Shown: positions 59,802 to 64,000 of the stretch, in pieces
How positions within the stretch are numbered: the first letter of the stretch is position 1
Layout: each line of letters starts with the position of its first letter
From: an uncultured Colwellia sp.
Lineage (GTDB): Bacteria > Pseudomonadota > Gammaproteobacteria > Enterobacterales > Alteromonadaceae
Assembly: GCA_913058145.1 (NCBI GenBank)
Contig: CAJXQM010000008.1
Span: 40,929 to 104,928 of the forward strand
Length of the DNA: 64,000 bases
Direction: 5' to 3'
Made by a program: the position numbers and the translations under genes
The notes under the pieces: generated by a model
What the model saw: only the letters and a program-made list of their open reading frames with translations
Databases searched by the model: none
What the model was told of the DNA's origin: nothing

Positions 59802-61858
59802 ATAATATAGATGAAGTATTTGATAAATTGATATCTCAAGACGGAGGTGGTTACTACAAAGTTAACAGACTGACATTTAAAGAAATTAATGAAATACCTG
59901 ATTTTCTTGTTTATGAATCTGACTTAAGTGACGAAAACTACAATTTTAAAGGTAATAGGTTTAGACCAAATAAAACTGAAAATAGATTAGGGATAGAGAC
60001 ATATCCAATATTTACGTTTGAAATAAAAATAATCTTAATCATGATATCTATGCATGGAACTAAACTAGGGGATGAAACGAAAAGGTTTAGTTCTTCTTCA
60101 AGGATAATAAGAGAATTGCTCAAATTTTCAAAACATCTCCACTCAAGAGGTTATGAATCCTTTCATGAACTGAGTGATTTACCTAAATTAAAATTCAACG
60201 ATATTGTTTCTTCTTACGTTAGTTATAGGCAAAAACAAGGTCAATCTACGGTTGGCGTTGTAAAGGATTCCTTGGATACGTTGTTAGAGTTAAATTTTCT
60301 TAATCATAGCTTTTCAAAAGAAATAATTGAATCTAATACTAAAAAGGAGCGAGTAAAAGCTGACAAGGTAAACCGATTAAAACACTCATTGGTACCACCA
60401 AGGATTCAAAAAAAATTAATATCAGAATGCTCGATATTTTTTAAGAGTTATAGAAAAGATATTATTAGATTTGTTTCTTTAGGTGAGAAAGTCAATGCAG
60501 AATTTGAAAGCTATGCATTGAAAAATGAAAACATCAAGCAATCACTTTCCAAGGTTATTTCTAGGAGACTGAATAATAGTGAGGCTAAAGAATATAGTAA
60601 ATTGAATAAAAAATTAGAAAGAATAACACCTTATACGTTTAATCTTTTGGTATCTCTTACTGGGTTAAGGGGGTCAGAGGCGAAAGCCGCACTCAATAAG
60701 TCTCATAAATTTAAAAAAGAGAGTGGGAGTGTAAAGTATTTCATAGAGTCAACCTTGAGAAAATATACTAATGAGGACGTAGTTCTGGATTGGGTATCTT
60801 GCAAACTTGTATACGATGCTATGAGCTTATTAAGTAAAGTTAATGATGTCTTATATAAAAGAATGAATATCATAATCAAACACTACCCATTAAAGGTAAC
60901 AGAAGGATATTTGACAGATTATAAAGCAGCGATTAAAAGCAACTATTTGTTCGCATTTAATTTTGTTTCGCATCAAGGAAACCTTTGGATACCAAGGCCA
61001 TCAACCCCAATAAATGCCGACACTTCTGGGAAAATAGTTACAACCATATCTTTAGATTTAATTGAAGTGCTTGTAACAGAACATGATATTGAATTTTTAG
61101 ATAAATATAAATGTAACTATAAATCAGTAAACGCACTATCTGGGTTGAGAGGGCAAAAATATAAAGTGGGTGATGTTTTTAGGGTTACCCCTCACATGCT
61201 CAGGCATACTTTTGCATGGTTTATTATCGCCAATAAGCTAGGTGACATCCATCATATATCCCAACAATTTAAGCATACTAATGAGATGGTTACATTTGTT
61301 TATGCTCAGCGTGGTTTCGAGGCTATTGATGAATTAAAAAGTATAATCGGAAGGTTTGATACCCTATCAACAGAAGAGGCAATGACAGACATTGTGGAAA
61401 GCGCAATAAAAGGAGAAATAAGTGGAGGAGGAGGGAAGCGGCTCAAAAATTACGTAAAAAGGCTTAATAAAGGGCAGTCAGAGATTATATTTTCGACCGA
61501 TCATCAAGAACATATTGAGAGTATTCAGGAATTAATAACCTTTGCAACAAGGAATAGTGATGGAATTCTGGGGTTGCCTCATGGCTATTGCACATCAGGC
61601 TCTAGCTGCAAAATGCATAGTGTCGCGGTTCCGCAGAGTTGTATTCATTGTGATACGTACTTTGTGACTAAAAAACACTTACCATTTTGGATTGCAACTA
61701 AAAACAGCGCTGAACGAGGCATAGGTCGAATTGTAAATTCAGGTGCAGCTGATAGGTACCAAGCTTTTTTAAGTGTTTTAAACCGGACGTTGGATGCGGC
61801 TAATAAAGCTATATCTGACATAGCAGGCACGGAAACAAAAGAGACATCCCATGGGTAA
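59798..61858 (+). CDS. Tyrosine recombinase with Cys-rich C-terminal tail
   Basis: The ATG at 59798 overlaps the previous stop by four bases (ATGA) and follows GGTGGAGAGG; a GTG at 59753 would add 15 residues. The 686-aa product has Arg291 in SLTGLRGSEA, His466 and Arg469 in PHMLRHTFAW, His493 in FKHTNEM and Tyr502 in TFVYAQRG, a full catalytic set. The tail after residue 590 carries Cys598, Cys604, Cys615 and Cys618 (GYCTSGSSC and QSCIHCDTYF), a likely zinc site. Similar tails occur in TnpB of Tn554-type elements. Second active integrase of the module, possibly GmtZ-like. Confidence 0.88.
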   Translation: MNNIDEVFDKLISQDGGGYYKVNRLTFKEINEIPDFLVYESDLSDENYNFKGNRFRPNKTENRLGIETYPIFTFEIKIILIMISMHGTKLGDETKRFSSSSRIIRELLKFSKHLHSRGYESFHELSDLPKLKFNDIVSSYVSYRQKQGQSTVGVVKDSLDTLLELNFLNHSFSKEIIESNTKKERVKADKVNRLKHSLVPPRIQKKLISECSIFFKSYRKDIIRFVSLGEKVNAEFESYALKNENIKQSLSKVISRRLNNSEAKEYSKLNKKLERITPYTFNLLVSLTGLRGSEAKAALNKSHKFKKESGSVKYFIESTLRKYTNEDVVLDWVSCKLVYDAMSLLSKVNDVLYKRMNIIIKHYPLKVTEGYLTDYKAAIKSNYLFAFNFVSHQGNLWIPRPSTPINADTSGKIVTTISLDLIEVLVTEHDIEFLDKYKCNYKSVNALSGLRGQKYKVGDVFRVTPHMLRHTFAWFIIANKLGDIHHISQQFKHTNEMVTFVYAQRGFEAIDELKSIIGRFDTLSTEEAMTDIVESAIKGEISGGGGKRLKNYVKRLNKGQSEIIFSTDHQEHIESIQELITFATRNSDGILGLPHGYCTSGSSCKMHSVAVPQSCIHCDTYFVTKKHLPFWIATKNSAERGIGRIVNSGAADRYQAFLSVLNRTLDAANKAISDIAGTETKETSHG

Positions 61859-62261
61859 TAACATTTCAGAAGAAAAAATAGAACAAGCTTTAGCACTTTT
61901 CATCAAAGAAAATCTAAAAATAAATGGTAATACAATTGCTAAATATCTTGGTTGCAGTCGATCTAATATTGCTAATAATTATCCTAAAGAGCTAGTTAAA
62001 ATCGACATTGCTATACAGGAGCAGAAAAAAAATTGGGAGCACAAAAATTTATCGGACAATTACAATAAGCTATTAGTGAGACATAACAAGCTGAAGAAAG
62101 CGACTTCAGGGGTTAATAAGTCTACTAATTCTAATGAAGTGGCAACTTTACTATCCCACATTAATTCTTTGTACTGTATGTATGATGATATGAGAGTTAG
62201 GTATGAGAATGTGTCAGCATTATTGATTAAATATAAAGAAAAGCATGGAAAAATCGATTAA
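61851..62261 (+). CDS. Small HTH/coiled-coil protein of the recombination module (TnpC-like)
   Basis: A 136-aa basic protein overlapping the recombinase gene before it by eight bases. Residues 25-45 (NTIAKYLGCSRSNIANNYPK) look like a helix-turn-helix, and the remainder is helical with a probable coiled coil near 95-130. Size, position and layout match TnpC of Tn554 (a target or orientation factor) and perhaps GmtX. DNA binding is inferred. Confidence 0.7.
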   Translation: MGNNISEEKIEQALALFIKENLKINGNTIAKYLGCSRSNIANNYPKELVKIDIAIQEQKKNWEHKNLSDNYNKLLVRHNKLKKATSGVNKSTNSNEVATLLSHINSLYCMYDDMRVRYENVSALLIKYKEKHGKID

Positions 62262-62331
62262 TACTGCTAAAGGTATTATACAAAAATTTTGGGAAGCTAT
62301 ATCAGTAAAGCTACTTTACCATTTTCGGTAA

Positions 62332-62829
62332 AAGATCTACGGGCTGAACAAAGGCAAATTAGTAGATCAAAAGCTTCCTCTTAAACTTGAAGAGTTTTGG
62401 TCTATTAGAACAAGGCTCGAAGCAAACAACCTTCGTGAATTAACAATGTTTAATTTGGCGCTAGATTGTAAATTAAGAGCATGCGATTTCATTAAACTTA
62501 AAGTGTCGGATATTGCACATGGGAAAAATATTCAATCACGAGCAATGTTAATTCAACAAAAGACAGGAACTTCTGTTCAATTTGAAATAACCAAAAAAAC
62601 GAGAATCGCTTTACAAAAATGGATCTCATTTAAATCTCTTCGTTCAAATGATTATTTATTCGGAAGTAGGGTAAAAGATGATTTCCATTTAACGACTAGG
62701 CAGTATGCCAGAATTGTTAAAAAATGGATTGCTAGTATTGGTTTGGATGTGACATCTTATGGCGCTCAATCAATGAGGCGAACTAAAGCAACCTTGATCT
62801 ATAAAAAAACATCACTAATACCACATTGA
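62332..62829 (+). pseudogene. Broken tyrosine recombinase (fifth integrase gene)
   Basis: An open frame after the TAA at 62329 has no ATG until 62446, but the codons before it already read as integrase (GLNKGKLVDQKLPLKLEEFW). The middle matches a widespread small integrase family: FNLALDCKLRACDFIKLKVSD, YGAQSMRRTKATLIYKKT. The box II His is Gln (AQSMRR) and the frame then stops, losing the LGHT segment and catalytic Tyr. A downstream frame (HIEDLSTNCLEL, about 62822) may be the original C-terminus after a deletion. Almost surely inactive. Confidence 0.75.
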
Positions 62830-62949
62830 AGACCTTAGTACTAACTGCCTAGAATTGAATTCGGATTAGATTTTGTATCGATAATACTCATATTAACAGG
62901 CAAAAAATTGCTGACTAGAATAAGCGATAAAAGAGAAAAACATCTGTTT

Positions 62950-63288
62950 TTAGTCCTGCTTAATTGTGTTAACTGTTCTTTTATTCTTTTCTATTTGAGC
63001 CAGAAACTCATTATCTATTTCTATTTGTTGTTCACGTTCAATAACTCTATCGTCTGTATCATAAGAGTCGACTTTAAGCCTTTTATTTCCTGACTTAAAT
63101 ACTGGTTCAAATACCTTTCTTAATTTTTCGATCTCCTTGAACACTGAATATATAGGATCCGTAGCTCCTCCCAATGTTGATATACCTTTAATGTCAGCAA
63201 AATCTATATCTAGTGAGTTTTTATAAGGTGCGCCTTCAAAATAGATTTCTAACCTGATTTTTTGATTGAACACGTTACCTTCACCCAC
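62950..63288 (-). CDS. Uncharacterised island protein, possibly N-terminally truncated
   Basis: A 112-aa frame from GTG at 63288; the same frame is open to a TAA at 63334 and reads KSFLLGFGDLERD before the GTG, so the true protein may begin elsewhere or have lost its start. The C-terminal part is strongly charged (IEREQQIEIDNEFLAQIEKN) and probably helical. No domain is recognised. It faces the integrase relic tail to tail. Confidence 0.5.
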   Translation of the reverse strand: MGEGNVFNQKIRLEIYFEGAPYKNSLDIDFADIKGISTLGGATDPIYSVFKEIEKLRKVFEPVFKSGNKRLKVDSYDTDDRVIEREQQIEIDNEFLAQIEKNKRTVNTIKQD

Positions 63289-63610
63289 ATCTCTTTCAAG
63301 ATCCCCAAAACCAAGTAGAAAGCTTTTAATGGTTTAACTAGTTGCTAGCTTCCGCTCTACGCCCTGAGACCTTTAACAAGCTTTCGTATCTAAACGGCCT
63401 CTTATGTGAGATGAATTTACTTCACAAAAACCGACCGTTTGAGCCATTAATTTCATTAATAACAGATCCGATAACTTAGTTAATATTTCTAAAAACATCA
63501 GCAAATTATAAATAATTATTAGGATCAGTTTTCAATGTGAATTTTACGTAAATTGGATTGTTTTTACCTGCAAATCAACATGGGTACTTAGATTGGCATG
63601 CCTTTATATT
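63289..63610. other. Intergenic stretch with a small uncertain frame
   Basis: A minus-strand frame of 41 codons (63498 to 63373), including AQTVGFCEVNSSHIRGRLDT, is the only open reading of note; it lacks a ribosome site and a known relative. No terminator or repeat was recognised apart from AT-rich segments. Confidence 0.35.
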
Positions 63611-63835
63611 TTAATTTTTTTCCTTAGGTAATAAATCTCTAATATTACATTTAAGCTTGTCTGCTAGATAATAAGCTTTTTCCAGAGAAACACTAATTTT
63701 ACCCAGCTCTATACGACTAACATAACTTCTATCTAAATTTGCTAAAAGGGCAAACTTTTCTTGGGAAATACCCTGTAACTCTCTATTTGAACGAACATTC
63801 TTACCAAACTGTGCCGCTAGTTCTTTATTATTCAT
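63611..63835 (-). CDS. XRE-family regulator, controller (C) protein type
   Basis: A 74-aa single-domain HTH protein. ISQEKFALLANLDRSYVSRI holds the recognition helix, followed by ELGKISVSLEKAYYLADKL. Its size and ISQEK..DRSYVSRIE pattern are those of controller proteins of restriction-modification and similar toxic cargo. GGAGGAG six to twelve bases before the ATG is a very strong ribosome site, and it lies inside a hairpin. Repeats further upstream may be its operators. Divergent from the gene leaving the window. Confidence 0.88.
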   Translation of the reverse strand: MNNKELAAQFGKNVRSNRELQGISQEKFALLANLDRSYVSRIELGKISVSLEKAYYLADKLKCNIRDLLPKEKN

Positions 63836-63838
63836 TTA

Positions 63839-63856
63839 TCTCCTCCACAGAGGAGA
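63839..63856 (-). promoter_or_regulatory. Hairpin enclosing the XRE gene ribosome binding site
   Basis: On the minus strand TCTCCTC-TGTG-GAGGAGA is a perfect 7-bp stem with a 4-base loop; the right arm is the Shine-Dalgarno sequence, three bases before the ATG. It can act as an RNA switch that hides the ribosome site or as a palindromic protein operator. Confidence 0.75.
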
Positions 63857-63879
63857 CAAGTATCTAAGACTTGAGGTTT

Positions 63880-63923
63880 ATTAGTCCACGTCTTATAATC
63901 CCACGTCTTTTAGTCCTCATTCG
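63880..63923. repeat. Three tandem 15-bp repeats upstream of the XRE gene
   Basis: ATTAGTCCACGTCTT (63880-63894), ATAATCCCACGTCTT (63895-63909) and the weaker TTAGTCCTCATTCG (63910-63923) follow each other without gaps. They lie between the XRE gene and the divergent gene, as operator repeats would. Confidence 0.7.
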
Positions 63924-63966
63924 TTTTGTGATAACTAAACCAACAAATAATTAACTGGATAGTGTT

Positions 63967-64000
63967 ATGTCGCCTGTAGAATTAAAAATCAAAGAGCCTT
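63967..64000 (+). CDS. Start of an unidentified island gene, cut by window edge
   Basis: ATG at 63967 opens a frame reading MSPVELKIKEP to the last base; GGA lies ten bases before it. It is divergent from the XRE regulator with the 15-bp repeats in between, the usual place for the controlled gene. Too short to identify. Confidence 0.4.
   Translation, partial: MSPVELKIKEP

Larger units (their letters stand above)
55151..64000. mobile_element. Left part of a genomic island inserted in yifB/comM
   Basis: The left boundary is about 55150, where comM homology ends. The first genes are a module of recombinases, all reading inward. The DNA is visibly more AT-rich than the neighbouring chromosome, and functions change from housekeeping to recombination, unknown genes and a phage-type regulator. 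The right end and the rest of comM are outside the window, so size, direct repeats and cargo cannot be seen. Confidence 0.88.

Noticed and set aside
55151..62261. Tn7/AbaR-type transposon as the insertion in comM
   Set aside because: No DDE transposase or TnsC-like ATPase genes; the module consists of tyrosine recombinases.
63360..63380. Possible integron attC-like core near AAGCTTGTTAAAGG
   Set aside because: The GTTRRRY and RYYYAAC core sites could not be matched in a proper pair.

Overview
The window reads as chromosomal DNA of a marine gammaproteobacterium of the Alteromonadales, most like Colwellia or a close relative. This rests on protein similarity recalled from memory and on gene order: gpmI-envC-yibQ divergent from yibN-grxC-secB-gpsA, ubiE-ubiJ-ubiB, pyrE-rph, nfuA-comF and ilvGMEDA. 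The DNA is AT-rich, and short REP-like repeats (CCGTT..CCTGAGC..GTCGAAGG) sit in many gaps between genes.

Layout. 1-7.5 kb: sugar-nucleotide genes (partial ugd, manC, manB) followed by two genes of the PEP-CTERM/exosortase type (prsT-like TPR lipoprotein and acyltransferase). 7.6-18.8 kb: patatin, secreted serine protease, the envelope operon gpmI-envC-yibQ, the yibN-grxC-secB-gpsA operon, trmL, a cation exporter and a lysophospholipase-like hydrolase. 18.8-28.8 kb: ubiquinone assembly genes (ubiK, ubiE-J-B), rep, plsB, a NYN-domain protein and lexA with two SOS boxes. 29.4-38 kb: a complete aa3-type cytochrome c oxidase locus with its copper and heme assembly factors, preceded by an FNR-like site. 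38-47.3 kb: deacetylase/VanZ, nfuA, comF, a decayed bioH, pyrE, rph, a GMC dehydrogenase cassette and yicC. 47.4-54.3 kb: the branched-chain amino acid operon ilvL-G-M-E-D-A with a readable leader peptide and attenuator.

From about 55,150 to the window end lies the left part of a genomic island inserted in yifB/comM. The comM reading frame stops at the junction after about 205 native codons. The island begins with a tightly packed four-gene recombination module: an intact tyrosine recombinase (485 aa), a 1028-aa recombinase-like protein with a degenerate active site and a repeated helical N-terminal region, a second intact tyrosine recombinase with a Cys-rich tail (686 aa), and a small HTH/coiled-coil protein (136 aa). 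This resembles Tn554 TnpABC and, as far as I can recall, the Gamma-Mobile-Trio elements known to carry phage-defence cargo. Behind it are a broken fifth integrase, a possibly truncated unknown gene, and a controller-type XRE regulator with a hairpin over its ribosome binding site and three tandem 15-bp repeats, facing a divergent gene that runs off the window. That regulator and divergent gene are the likely entrance to the cargo, which is not visible here.

No tRNA, rRNA or CRISPR array was seen.
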